From: an uncultured Collinsella sp.
GTDB lineage: Bacteria > Actinomycetota > Coriobacteriia > Coriobacteriales > Coriobacteriaceae
Reading direction: 5' to 3'
NCBI GenBank assembly: GCA_905213265.1
Contig: CAJMHR010000009.1
Span: forward strand, 1-60,675
DNA: 60,675 nucleotides
Shown here: positions 25,327-33,880 of the stretch, one piece after another
Layout: every line of letters starts with the position of its first letter
Numbering within the stretch: the stretch's first letter is position 1
The notes under the pieces: model-generated
The model's database searches: none
What the model was told of the DNA's origin: nothing
The model's input: the letters and a program-made list of their open reading frames with translations, nothing else
Position numbers and translations under genes: made by a program

Positions 25327-26522
25327 GCCGCGTAAGCCCCCTTGTCAGAGATGGCGTAGTGACGGGCAGAGCCCTCGCCCAGCCAGCCGTTCATCTTGGC
25401 AATGAAGGTGTCGACCAGGTCGAGCGGCACGAAGGCCTGGATGGTGCCACCAAAGCCGCCACCGTGGATACGGACGGCGCCGCGGCCGTCGAGCACGTGC
25501 TCGGCCAGCGCCAGGGCATACATGGAAGGCTGCTCGGAACCCAGCTTGGCAACAACATTCTGCAGGTACATGGCAGAGCTGGCGCCGGACTCGCGCGTCA
25601 GGACCAGGAACTGGTCGATGTCGCCGGCGTTCAGAGCTGCCCAGCGCTTGTCGACCAGACCGTTCTCGTACCAGTAGTGAACGGCGCGCAGGCAGGCACG
25701 GTCGCCCAGTTTGGCGCGCAGCTCGGGGAGCCTGGCGTCAAAATCGGCAACGTCGACCTCGCACAGGCGTGCCTTGCCAAACTCGGCGGCAACGTCCTGC
25801 ATCTCGCGCGGAACGGCGGCGTAGTCGTCGGTGGCGGCCACGTGGTCGGCACCGACCTTAACGAGCACGAGCGCATGGCCGTGATCCTCAAAGTTGAGCT
25901 CGAGCTTCTGGGTTTTAGGCTGAGCCTGGTCCTCAAAGTCCATGTAGGCAAGGCCGCCCAGGCACACGGCGGCCTGGTCCATCAGACCGCAGGGCTTGCC
26001 GTAATAGTTGTTCTCGGTGCGCTGGCTCATCTGCGCGAGCGCGACGGGCTCGATGGCGGGTGCGCCCCAGAGGGTTTCCATGGCGCGACCGTACGCGGCC
26101 TCGACGGCGGCGGAGCTGGAAAGACCGCCGCCCGAGGGGACGGAGCAGGTAAAGGCAAAGTCGAAGCCGTGGGGCTCAACGCCAAGAGCAGCGATTTCGT
26201 GGGCCATGCCGCGGACGAGGCTCGCGGACGTGCCCTTCTCGGACTCTTGAATATCCAGCGTGTCGAGTGCGATCTCAAACGTAGGATAGCCCTCGTCGGC
26301 GACGCGAACCTTGTTGGAATCGGTTGCCACGGCGATGCCGTCGACAGCGACATCGAGCGAGCCGGCGATAACGTGGCCACCCTCGTGGTCGGTGTGGTTG
26401 CCGCTGATCTCGGAGCGGCCGGGCGCGTGCACGTAGAGCACCTGGCGGTCGCCGATGGGGCCAAACTCCTCCTCAAACAGTTTGGTGAGCGTGGCGAGTG
26501 TCTTTTCGTCGGGGGTGGTCAT
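25317..26522 (-). CDS. galK: Galactokinase
   Basis: 401 residues, GHMP kinase. It phosphorylates galactose to galactose-1-phosphate. The galactose signature is GRSEISGNHTDHEGG (35-49), a variant of GRxNLIGEHTDY. The ATP-binding motif is PSGGGLSSSAAVE, and the third motif is RIHGGGFGGTIQAF near the C-terminus. The ATG at 26522 follows AAGGACT; 29 upstream in-frame residues lack a ribosome site. First gene of galK-galT, divergent from a LacI regulator. Two operators lie between the genes, and a third overlaps the regulator's promoter. Confidence 0.94.
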   Translation of the reverse strand: MTTPDEKTLATLTKLFEEEFGPIGDRQVLYVHAPGRSEISGNHTDHEGGHVIAGSLDVAVDGIAVATDSNKVRVADEGYPTFEIALDTLDIQESEKGTSASLVRGMAHEIAALGVEPHGFDFAFTCSVPSGGGLSSSAAVEAAYGRAMETLWGAPAIEPVALAQMSQRTENNYYGKPCGLMDQAAVCLGGLAYMDFEDQAQPKTQKLELNFEDHGHALVLVKVGADHVAATDDYAAVPREMQDVAAEFGKARLCEVDVADFDARLPELRAKLGDRACLRAVHYWYENGLVDKRWAALNAGDIDQFLVLTRESGASSAMYLQNVVAKLGSEQPSMYALALAEHVLDGRGAVRIHGGGFGGTIQAFVPLDLVDTFIAKMNGWLGEGSARHYAISDKGAYAAWL

Positions 26523-26565
26523 GGGAGTCCTTTCCTTGGCGCGCACGGGTGAGTTTTGCGTCGTT

Positions 26566-26581
26566 ATGAGTACGTTAACAA
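26566..26581. promoter_or_regulatory. LacI operator at galK
   Basis: ATGAGTACGTTAACAA, with variable triplet AGT. It lies 44 bp before the galK start codon. Confidence 0.7.
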
Positions 26582-26629
26582 CTTGAAGCGGCATGAACCA
26601 AGTGTTCACGATACCGCACGTTATTGGCT

Positions 26630-26645
26630 ATGTTAACGTACTCAT
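26630..26645. promoter_or_regulatory. LacI operator in the galK-galR region
   Basis: ATGTTAACGTACTCAT is the exact complement of ATGAGTACGTTAACAT, so it is the consensus gal operator in reverse. Confidence 0.8.
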
Positions 26646-26675
26646 AACACATCGCTTGTCACTTTTTGAGAATCT

Positions 26676-26706
26676 GGTAATCGGTAGAAATACAGCCGTG
26701 AACGGT
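26676..26706 (+). promoter_or_regulatory. 21-bp-spaced GGTGAACGGT box pair
   Basis: GGTAATCGGT at 26676 and CGTGAACGGT at 26697 are direct repeats 21 bp apart, between the gal operators. Confidence 0.5.
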
Positions 26707-26752
26707 ACTGTCGTATGGACTTATAAAGCAGAAGAGATGCAGGTCGAAAAAG

Positions 26753-26768
26753 TAGAGTACGTTAACAT
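26753..26768. promoter_or_regulatory. LacI operator near galR
   Basis: TAGAGTACGTTAACAT matches 14 of 16 bases of the gal operator and lies upstream of the regulator gene. Confidence 0.6.
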
Positions 26769-26860
26769 GCGTCCGACGATAGCGGGTCTCGGCGCGGGGT
26801 GTATTTCTGCCCGGGCCGGCATTCACGCTATTCAGATCTCGCAAGGGTGAAGGTGATCCT

Positions 26861-27892
26861 GTGGCAAGGCGCCCGTCCAACGATACAGGTACGCGTCCGG
26901 TCTCCATGGCCGACGTCGCCCGCGCTGCTGGCGTTTCGCAGCAGACGGTTTCGCGCGTCGCCAACGGCTTGCCCAACGTTAACGAGCAGACGCGCCAGCG
27001 CGTGCAGGCCGCTATGCAAGAGCTCGGCTTTCGTCCGAGTTATGCCGGCCGCTCGCTGCGCGACGGCCGTTACCATTCGGTCGGCTTGTGCGTCAACGAT
27101 GTCACCAAGTTTGGCAACCTCTCAATGATCGACGGCATCGCCAGCGCTGCTCGCGAGCATAATTGCGCCATCACGCTGGTCGAGATGTCCAAGACCGAGG
27201 AGTTTTCGCTTGCCGAGGCCACGCGTCGTATGGCCGCGCTGCCCGTGGACGGCATCATCATCGGCATGAGTCGCATGGCGCCCGATTTTGAGACGTTTGA
27301 TCCGCTGCCGGGCATTGGCACGGTCATCGTTACCATGTACGCGCACCCGCGGGTGACCACGGTCGACTCCGATCATTACGGCTGCTCGCTATTGCTTATG
27401 GATCACCTGTTTGAGCTGGGGCACGAGCAGATTCGCTATATTGGCGGCCCGTCGTTCTCGGTCGACGAGCAATTTCGTCGCGCCAGTTGGCAGGATGCGC
27501 TCGAGCGTAAACACATCGAGCCGGCAGAGCCGCTCGAGGGCGACTGGTCTGCCAACAGCGGCTACGAGGCCGGCAGGTACCTGGCCGAGCACGATCGCAC
27601 CATGACGGCGATTTACGCGGCAAACGACCAGATGGCAAATGGCGCGATTGCCGCACTGCGTGATAGCGGCCTGCGCGTGCCCGAGGACGTGAGCGTGGTG
27701 GGCGTCGACGATTCGCTCGATGATTTTGTGGCACACAACGAGCTCACGACCGTCCGATTTGATCTACATCAGCGCGGACGCGAGGTGTTTGAGCATGCGG
27801 TTCCCGAGGCGGGTACGGCGGGCAAAACCGTTGCCATTCGCATTCCCGGCCAGCTCATTATTCGACATAGCACGGCGATACCGCGCACATAG
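26861..27892 (+). CDS. LacI-family repressor of galKT
   Basis: 343 residues with a GTG start after GAAGGTG. The helix-turn-helix MADVARAAGVSQQTVSRVAN is followed by the hinge and effector domain (AANDQMANGA and VPEDVSVVGVDD). Recognition-helix residues Q-Q pair with AGT in the local operators. It is most similar in layout to the lac module regulators, so these four genes form a recent paralogue family. Likely effector is galactose or a phosphate of it (inference). Position opposite galK makes galKT the prime target, with autoregulation through the operator at 26753. Confidence 0.9.
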   Translation: MARRPSNDTGTRPVSMADVARAAGVSQQTVSRVANGLPNVNEQTRQRVQAAMQELGFRPSYAGRSLRDGRYHSVGLCVNDVTKFGNLSMIDGIASAAREHNCAITLVEMSKTEEFSLAEATRRMAALPVDGIIIGMSRMAPDFETFDPLPGIGTVIVTMYAHPRVTTVDSDHYGCSLLLMDHLFELGHEQIRYIGGPSFSVDEQFRRASWQDALERKHIEPAEPLEGDWSANSGYEAGRYLAEHDRTMTAIYAANDQMANGAIAALRDSGLRVPEDVSVVGVDDSLDDFVAHNELTTVRFDLHQRGREVFEHAVPEAGTAGKTVAIRIPGQLIIRHSTAIPRT

Positions 27893-28021
27893 TTTGTGCA
27901 GGTAAACGGCGACTTATTGCATTTCAATAACAATCGGTATGGATGCTGACAGATAGCCGTGGCTATAAAGGCGAGTGCTATGATAGACGGGTTCTTTTGT
28001 CTATCTAGGAGGCTTTGCCTG

Positions 28022-29182
28022 ATGGAGATCACCAAGGATATCCGCTACATCGGCGTCGACGATCACGACATCGATCTGTTCGAGGGCCAGTACGACGTGT
28101 CCGAGAACGGCATGGCATACAACAGCTATGTTATCTTGGGCGATAAAATTGCTGTCGCCGATTCGGTCGACGCTGGCTTTGTCGACGAGTGGCTCGGCAA
28201 CCTCGAGGCCGCGCTCGATGGCCGTACGCCCGACTACCTGGTTGTCCATCACATGGAGCCCGATCATTCCGCCGGTATCGCCGCCTTTATGGAGCGCTAT
28301 CCCCAGGCGCAGATTGTGGCTAGCATGGGTGCTTTCCGCATGATGGTCAACTACTTTGGCACCGACTTCTCCGAGCGCAAGATGGTCGTCAAAGATGGCG
28401 ACGTGCTCGACCTGGGCGGCCACAGCCTAACCTTTGTCGGTGCCCCCAATGTTCACTGGCCCGAGGTGTTGTTCTCCTACGAGGCCACCGACAAGGTGCT
28501 CTTTAGTGCCGATGGCTTTGGCAAGTTTGGCGCCAACGACATCGAGGATCCCGAGGGCTGGGCTTGCGAAGCGCGCCGTTACTACTTTGGCATCGTGGGC
28601 AAGTTCGGCAAGTTTGTGCAGGCCGTGCTCAAGAAGGCCGCCAATCTGGACATCCAGATCATTTGCCCGCTTCACGGCCCCGTGCTGACCGAGAACCTGG
28701 GCTATTACCTCGACACCTACAACACCTGGTCGAGCTATCAGCCCGAGGACGAGGGCATCACGATTGCCTATGCGAGTGTGTATGGGCATCTGAAGGCTGC
28801 CGTTGAAGAGCTCGCATCTGCGCTCGAGGCCCGCGGCCAGAAGGTTTCCGTCTTTGACCTGGCTCGTGACGACATGGCCGAGGCCGTTGAGGATGCGTTC
28901 CGCTATGACCGTCTGGTGCTCGCCTCCATCACCTATCAGGGCGAGATCTTCCCGTGCATGAGCACCTTCATCCATACGCTCGCCGAGCACGCCTACCAGA
29001 ACCGTACGGTGGCGCTCGTCGAGGCCGGCTCTTGGGCACCCGCGGCTGCCAAGGTTATGACCAAGGAGCTCGAGGGCATGAAGGACATCACCCTGACGCA
29101 GAACAAGGTGACTGTGCTGGGCTCGCTCAACGAAGCCTCGCGCGCTCAGATCGAGGCCCTCGCCGACGAGCTGTCCAAGTAG
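28022..29182 (+). CDS. A-type flavodiiron protein (oxygen/NO reductase)
   Basis: 386 residues. Residues 1-250 form a metallo-beta-lactamase-like domain whose iron ligands are all visible: H77-x-E79-x-D81-H82, H145, D164 and H218. Residues about 250-386 form a flavodoxin domain that binds FMN. Such enzymes reduce O2 to water (or NO to N2O) in anaerobes, taking electrons from rubredoxin or a flavoprotein. It has no fused rubredoxin. The ATG at 28022 follows TAGGAGG. Monocistronic with its own terminator. A single GGTAAACGGC box (27901) lies upstream. In this window it could protect the oxygen-sensitive PFL radical (inference). Confidence 0.92.
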   Translation: MEITKDIRYIGVDDHDIDLFEGQYDVSENGMAYNSYVILGDKIAVADSVDAGFVDEWLGNLEAALDGRTPDYLVVHHMEPDHSAGIAAFMERYPQAQIVASMGAFRMMVNYFGTDFSERKMVVKDGDVLDLGGHSLTFVGAPNVHWPEVLFSYEATDKVLFSADGFGKFGANDIEDPEGWACEARRYYFGIVGKFGKFVQAVLKKAANLDIQIICPLHGPVLTENLGYYLDTYNTWSSYQPEDEGITIAYASVYGHLKAAVEELASALEARGQKVSVFDLARDDMAEAVEDAFRYDRLVLASITYQGEIFPCMSTFIHTLAEHAYQNRTVALVEAGSWAPAAAKVMTKELEGMKDITLTQNKVTVLGSLNEASRAQIEALADELSK

Positions 29183-29215
29183 CGACACGTTCACTTTTGA
29201 CGCTCAACCATCACA

Positions 29216-29250
29216 ACCACCACAAAGGGGACAGGCACCTTTGTGGTGGT
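29216..29250 (+). terminator. Terminator of the flavodiiron gene
   Basis: ACCACCACAAAGG pairs with CCTTTGTGGTGGT, 13 bp perfect, followed by TTTTTG. The loop is GGACAGGCA, so the GGGGACAG sequence found elsewhere in the window forms the top of this hairpin. Confidence 0.9.
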
Positions 29251-29256
29251 TTTTGT

Positions 29257-30060
29257 TTAAGCGCCGGTGATGATGAGGGCTGGACGTGCGCTGTCGGCGG
29301 CCTCGGCGATTGAGGTGGCGACGGCATGATCGGGGTCACGGTCCATCACGATGGCGTCGACATCGGTCAGCTCGGCAAAGCGGTACATGCCGCGTCCGTT
29401 AACCTTGCTGGCGTCCATGAGGGCGACGCTTTGATGGGCCGCGGCGATCATAGCCGTTTTGGTCTCGGCCATCTGCGGAAAGTCGGTCGTAAAGCCGCAA
29501 CCGGGAACAAAAGCGCCAGGGCACATGACGGCAAGGTCGGCGTGGACCATTTGGAGCGCCTGCATGGTAAGTGGGCCGTACAGATAGCGATGACCTTTGC
29601 GCAGTGCCCCGCCCAGCATGACGACATCGACCGAGGGCATGCTCTCGTCGATATAATCGGCGATGGTAATGTCGGCCGTGATAACGGTGATGCCGCCGCG
29701 CTGATCGAGGAGCCGGACGAACTCGAGCGCCGTGGTGCCCGAGTCGACGAGCAGCGTGTCGCCGTCGTTGACGAGCTCGATGGCGCTTTGTGCGATGGCT
29801 TGCTTGGCGGCGACGTTGACATTGATGCGGCGATCCTGCGTGGAAACAGTTAGGCGTTTGTGGAGCGACACGGCGCCACCATGCGTGCGGCGCAGCTTGC
29901 CTGCTTCGGCGAGCGCGTCCAGGTCGGCGCGGGCGGTGACGGAGGACACGCCAAAGGTTTGGGCGATTTCTGCTACCTGCACCGAGGCATTATGATTGAG
30001 CATCTCCATGATGGCGGAACGACGCTCGTCGGCGAAAGCTCGGGTTGTTGCGTGGGCCAT
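29257..30060 (-). CDS. DeoR-family transcriptional regulator
   Basis: 267 residues, full length. The N-terminal winged helix (RRSAIMEMLNHNASVQVAEI and GVSSVTARADLDAL) is followed by the DeoRC domain with VDSGTTALEFVRLL and the GHRYLYGP segment. Such regulators sense phosphorylated sugars; AgaR, GatR and LacR are relatives. It is divergent from the class II aldolase gene at 30395, which makes control of the tagatose/fructose-bisphosphate step its probable job. A poly-pyrimidine region (30107-30163) resembling AgaR/DeoR sites lies between them. Confidence 0.88.
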   Translation of the reverse strand: MAHATTRAFADERRSAIMEMLNHNASVQVAEIAQTFGVSSVTARADLDALAEAGKLRRTHGGAVSLHKRLTVSTQDRRINVNVAAKQAIAQSAIELVNDGDTLLVDSGTTALEFVRLLDQRGGITVITADITIADYIDESMPSVDVVMLGGALRKGHRYLYGPLTMQALQMVHADLAVMCPGAFVPGCGFTTDFPQMAETKTAMIAAAHQSVALMDASKVNGRGMYRFAELTDVDAIVMDRDPDHAVATSIAEAADSARPALIITGA

Positions 30061-30106
30061 ATCTGCTCCGTCATCGTCTGAAATTTGCAGGAATTGTGTT
30101 GACTCT

Positions 30107-30163
30107 ATTTTCGTTCATTTTCTTTTTGAGTAAGAAAACACCTTTCGATTACTTATCTTTTCT
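30107..30163. promoter_or_regulatory. Candidate DeoR-family binding sites
   Basis: TTTTCGTTCATTTTCTTTTT (30108-30127) and CTTTCGATTACTTATCTTTTCT-like sequence (30141-30163) are two pyrimidine-rich repeats, similar to the TTTC-RTTT-type boxes known for AgaR relatives. The whole 30061-30394 gap is unusually AT-rich for this window. Confidence 0.4.
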
Positions 30164-30394
30164 ATAAAAGAAAGACGCTGAACGCCCAAAATTCAATATC
30201 GAACATGTCCACTCGGCTCAAATTCCTTCCGTTTACTTTTCAAAAACGACTGTATTGACCTTCATGGGCTCAATATCTCGCGCGTGTAAAGCCGCTGAAT
30301 TTCATACAATGAGCGCAGCAAAACGCAAGGTAAACGCCTTGTGAACAACTACGCCCGATGTCCAGATGCGGGCGAGGGAGAGGAGCAAACGCTC

Positions 30395-31252
30395 ATGGCA
30401 CTTGTTACCACCGAAAAGATGCTCAAGGACGCTCAGGCCGGCCACTACGCTGTTGGCGCTTTCAACGTCGAGAACCTCGAGTTTGTTATGGCCGTTCTGG
30501 CCGCTGCCGAGGAGACCAAGTCCCCCGTCATCATGCAGACCACCCCGGGCACCATCAAGACCGCTGGTCTGGACTACTTCTATGGCATGGTCAAGGCTGC
30601 CGCCGAGCGCGCTTCCGTGCCCGTCGCTCTGCACCTCGATCACGGCGATGGCTATGACCGCTGCATGCAGGCTTTCCGCACGGGCTACACCTCTGTCATG
30701 ATCGACGGCTCGCACGAGTCCTTCGAGGACAATATCGCCCTGACCAAGTCCGTCGCCGACGCTGGCCGCGCCATGGGCGTGCCCGTCGAGGCCGAGCTCG
30801 GTAAGGTTGGCGGCAAGGAGGACGACGGTCCCGCGGTTGAGGGCGAGAGCCCCTACACCGATCCTGCCGAGGCCAAGGAGTTCGTCGAGCGTACCGGCTG
30901 CACCTCCCTCGCAATTGGCGTTGGCACCAGCCACGGCGTGTACACGAGCGATCCGCACATCGAGCAGTCCGTGGTCAAGGCCATCCGCGACGCCGTCGAC
31001 GTGCCGCTGGTTCTGCACGGCACCTCCGGTGTGCCCGATGAGCAGGTTGCCGAGGCTGTGAAGAACGGCATCTGCAAGGTTAACTACGCCACCGAGCTGC
31101 GTCAGGCCTACACCAAGGGCTTCATGGCCTACATGGCCGAGAACCCTGCCTGCTTCGATCCCAAGAAGCCGGCCAAGGAGGGTATGCGTGAGATCACCGA
31201 GCTGGTTAAGATCCGCATGACCAACCTCAACTCCGTGGGCAAAGCAGAGTAA
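30395..31252 (+). CDS. Class II tagatose/fructose-1,6-bisphosphate aldolase
   Basis: 285 residues, GatY/KbaY-like. It cleaves a ketose-1,6-bisphosphate to glyceraldehyde-3-P and dihydroxyacetone-P using zinc. Conserved parts seen are GAFNVENLE, the metal-binding HLDHGD, SVMIDGSH, VEAELG-VGGKEDD, GTSHGVY and LVLHGTSG. The gene could complete the lacABC tagatose pathway in place of the class I LacD found in Firmicutes. A fructose-bisphosphate aldolase role is the alternative and both may hold. Start after GAGAGGAG. Divergent from a DeoR regulator. A family 2 nested palindrome follows as its likely terminator. Confidence 0.85.
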   Translation: MALVTTEKMLKDAQAGHYAVGAFNVENLEFVMAVLAAAEETKSPVIMQTTPGTIKTAGLDYFYGMVKAAAERASVPVALHLDHGDGYDRCMQAFRTGYTSVMIDGSHESFEDNIALTKSVADAGRAMGVPVEAELGKVGGKEDDGPAVEGESPYTDPAEAKEFVERTGCTSLAIGVGTSHGVYTSDPHIEQSVVKAIRDAVDVPLVLHGTSGVPDEQVAEAVKNGICKVNYATELRQAYTKGFMAYMAENPACFDPKKPAKEGMREITELVKIRMTNLNSVGKAE

Positions 31253-31285
31253 CAGCAAGGGTACTCCGACTCGCTACATATCCCG

Positions 31286-31410
31286 GGGAGGGACGATGGT
31301 TTAGTTCCCCAATCGTCCTCGGGCATGCAAAAAGCCTCGCTGCGCACTTCGTGCGGCGAGGCTTTTTGCCCCCTGCGGAAAGATTGGGGAACTAAGCCCT
31401 CGTCCCTCCC
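31286..31410. repeat. Nested palindromic element, family 2, copy 1
   Basis: Three nested stems. The outer GGGAGGGACGA (31286) pairs with TCGTCCCTCCC (31400). TTAGTTCCCCAATC (31301) pairs with GATTGGGGAACTAA (31382). The core GCAAAAAGCCTCGC pairs with GCGAGGCTTTTTGC (31326-31369). Conserved linkers GTCCTCGGGCAT and CCTGCGGAAA separate the stems. It follows the aldolase gene and the core hairpin could terminate it. Copies at 50985-51107 and 60600-60675. Confidence 0.85.
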
Positions 31411-31493
31411 AGGTTGACCTACTCGAGGTCGTCGCCCTTGTGGCGTTGGGGCGGAAATGGGTGGGGCGTCAGGGCTTCTTTGTTGATGAGGGG

Positions 31494-31703
31494 TTAGTAT
31501 GCCCGGGCTTGGTTGGGGAATGACTTGTTTAGGGATGCTTGGAGTTTTTCGAACGATGCTCGCAAGTTAAGATTCTGATCGGTTGAGCGTTTGGGTTTTG
31601 AGGTTGGGGAGTCGAAGAGGCCGTTTCTCTGTGTCGGGGGGAAGGAGAAAAGGTCTGCATGTTTTAGGGATGGCTGCTGTGCTGCGTCATTGGAAGAATG
31701 CAT
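31494..31703 (-). CDS. Small hypothetical protein
   Basis: 69 residues, hydrophilic, ending LRASFEKLQASLNKSFPNQARAY. The start ATG has GAGGAGG about 10 bases upstream, which is the main support. No family is recognised. It lies in a 700-bp stretch between the aldolase element and the Nudix-Vsr gene that otherwise shows nothing coding. It may be a real small protein or a remnant of a larger lost unit. Confidence 0.3.
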   Translation of the reverse strand: MHSSNDAAQQPSLKHADLFSFPPTQRNGLFDSPTSKPKRSTDQNLNLRASFEKLQASLNKSFPNQARAY

Positions 31704-31956
31704 GCTTATGCGGCCTCCTCGATGTCCACCAAAAGGTTGCGCACGGGGTATGCTGCTAGGTCCCGTGCGTTGGCAGTATTATGCCGCGGCTGCTGCAAAG
31801 AAGCGCTAAAGAAAGGCTTAACCTGGTTTGGTGTTACGATGAAACTGCAGGTCAAAGCCATCGAGTAACACTCTTGAAAGGTTTTGAGCTTAAGGGCTTT
31901 CTAAGGTTTGTGACGTGGATGTGGCGCGGACGTGCGGAGCGTGTGAATGCTCGCTG

Positions 31957-32946
31957 TTAGCGCTGCGGCTCTGCGGCGCGCACCTGCTCGATGACCTTTT
32001 CCATCGTGGCGTCGATGCGGTCTTTTTTGAGCTCGCATTCCCAGATGGTTATGGGTGTCCAGCCCATTTGAGTGAGTGCTGTCACGGCAGCGCGGTCGCG
32101 CTCGACGTTGCGGCGAAACTTTGCCTCCCAAAACTCAACGTTGCGCTTGGGCTGGCTAGGGTTGCATTTGGGACAGCGGTGCCAAAAGCAACCGTTGACG
32201 AAGATGGCGATCTTGCGGCCGGGGAAGGCGATGTCGGGCTTTCCGGGCACCTTCCATTCCAGACGGTATCCCGTAAGGCCTGCGGCGCGCAGGCGCTGTC
32301 GTACGAGCAGCTCGGGCTTGGTGTTGGCGCGTTTGTTGCCTTTCATGGACTTTTTTATGGCGGCGCGACGGCGGACCAGTTCGTGCTCGTCAGCGGAGAG
32401 GTCCGAGGTGTCGATGCCGTCGAGCAGACCGGGCTTGGGACGCTTTTTGCTGCGGCGCTTAGGTGCGCGCTTGGGCTTGGTGGCGGGCTTGTCGGTCGCG
32501 GTGGCCTCGGCGTCGTTGGCAGTGCTGTTGGCCTCAAGCCGGTCTTCCTTCAACTCAATCAGTGCATCGATAAGCCCCTTGTCGGCGGGCATCCATTCAA
32601 CCGTGGCAAGCGAGGTACGCGGAATCCAGCGGATATCGAGCTGGCGGTCGTGCTTCTGAGGCTCATCGGATTCATCGGCGAGCGAGCAGTAGTAGCACTC
32701 CATGGAGAGATGAAAATCGGGGTAGTCATACTCAACGGTATAGAAATCGCGCAGGTTGGTGACTTTTACCTGCAGCTCTTCCATGAGTTCGCGGCGTACA
32801 GCGTCTTCGGGCGACTCGCCGCGCATGAGCTTGCCACCGGGGAACTCCCAAAGTCCCTGCATGTCGCCGTAGCCGCGCTGCACGGCAAGCAGCTCGTCAG
32901 ATCCTTCCTTGCGAATGATCCCAGCGGCAACATGAACAGTCTTCAA
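31957..32946 (-). CDS. Nudix hydrolase fused to Vsr mismatch endonuclease
   Basis: 329 residues. Residues 1-130 are a Nudix domain of the NudG/MutT type, with the box G38-x5-E44-x7-R52-E53-L-x2-E56-E57. It would hydrolyse damaged or modified (d)NTPs; NudG of E. coli accepts 5-methyl-dCTP and 8-oxo-dGTP. A Lys/Arg/Pro-rich linker (150-172) leads to a Vsr domain (about 195-325) with NTKPEL, GKPD (Asp238), VNGCFWH (His256) and WEC (Cys304). Cys253, Cys258, Cys261 and Cys304 can bind zinc. Vsr nicks T:G mismatches left by 5-methylcytosine deamination. Start is a TTG after GAGAGGA, because no ATG lies near the family's N-terminus. No cytosine methyltransferase gene is in the window. Confidence 0.9.
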   Translation of the reverse strand: MKTVHVAAGIIRKEGSDELLAVQRGYGDMQGLWEFPGGKLMRGESPEDAVRRELMEELQVKVTNLRDFYTVEYDYPDFHLSMECYYCSLADESDEPQKHDRQLDIRWIPRTSLATVEWMPADKGLIDALIELKEDRLEANSTANDAEATATDKPATKPKRAPKRRSKKRPKPGLLDGIDTSDLSADEHELVRRRAAIKKSMKGNKRANTKPELLVRQRLRAAGLTGYRLEWKVPGKPDIAFPGRKIAIFVNGCFWHRCPKCNPSQPKRNVEFWEAKFRRNVERDRAAVTALTQMGWTPITIWECELKKDRIDATMEKVIEQVRAAEPQR

Positions 32947-33094
32947 CAGGAGTCCTCTCTCAACATCAACACGTGGCAGGGTAGCTACCCGTACCTTACA
33001 CAACGGTAAGGCAAGCGTAAGCCATATCGATGGTAGCCGACTCGTCTTCTTGCGACTATAGATGCCGTAGACTAATTGCAAGAAAGGACTCGGT

Positions 33095-33880
33095 ATGCAA
33101 ACCACGCACATGGCGACCCCGGTACTGGAGGTCGCGCATCTCGAAAAGGTATATGGGGCGCTGGGCAACGTGACCCGCGCGCTCAACGACGTCAGCTTTA
33201 CCGTCAACCGCGGCGAATTTGTTGGCATCATGGGCGCTTCGGGCTCGGGCAAGTCGACCCTGCTCAACTGCGTGTCGACCATCGATAGCGCCACGAGTGG
33301 TACCATCCGCATCAACGGCCAGGACGTGACGCGCATGAAGCAGGCCAAGCTTTCGCAGTTCCGCCGCGAGGAGCTCGGCTTTATCTTCCAGGATTCCAAC
33401 CTGCTCGATACGCTCACGGCACGCGAGAACATCGCCCTGCCGCTCACCATCGCCCGTGTGAATTCGGCCGAAATCTCGACCCGCGTGCAGGACGTGGCCG
33501 CGCGTCTGTCCATCAGTCAAGTGCTCGACAAGTACCCCTACCAGATGTCCGGCGGTCAGCAGCAGCGCGTTGCCGCGGCTCGCGCACTCGTCACCGACCC
33601 CACCATGATCATGGCCGACGAGCCCACCGGCGCCCTCGATTCCAAGAGCGCTCGCCTGCTGCTCGAGAGCCTGGAGGCCCTCAACCGTCGCCTGCGTGCC
33701 ACCGTGCTCATGGTCACGCACGACAGCTTTGCTGCCAGCTACACGAGCCGTGTGCTGTTTATTCGCGACGGCAAGATCTTCACCGAGCTGCGCCGCGGCG
33801 ACATCGACCGCCGAGAGTTCTTCGACCGCATTATGGAGGTCGTTGCCATGATGGGCGGTGAGGGCTCCGATGCTCTGTAA
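33095..33880 (+). CDS. ABC transporter ATPase, BceA/LolD type
   Basis: 261 residues. Walker A GASGSGKST, Q-loop FQDSNLLDTLT, signature MSGGQQQR, Walker B MIMADEPTGALD and H-loop VTHD are all intact. It powers the permease encoded next, whose start lies inside its last codons (33870-33880 overlap). This pair type (MacB/BceAB) exports or removes cell-envelope antibiotics or moves lipids and peptides. No two-component system, the usual partner of BceAB, is adjacent. Start after AAAGGACT. Confidence 0.92.
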   Translation: MQTTHMATPVLEVAHLEKVYGALGNVTRALNDVSFTVNRGEFVGIMGASGSGKSTLLNCVSTIDSATSGTIRINGQDVTRMKQAKLSQFRREELGFIFQDSNLLDTLTARENIALPLTIARVNSAEISTRVQDVAARLSISQVLDKYPYQMSGGQQQRVAAARALVTDPTMIMADEPTGALDSKSARLLLESLEALNRRLRATVLMVTHDSFAASYTSRVLFIRDGKIFTELRRGDIDRREFFDRIMEVVAMMGGEGSDAL

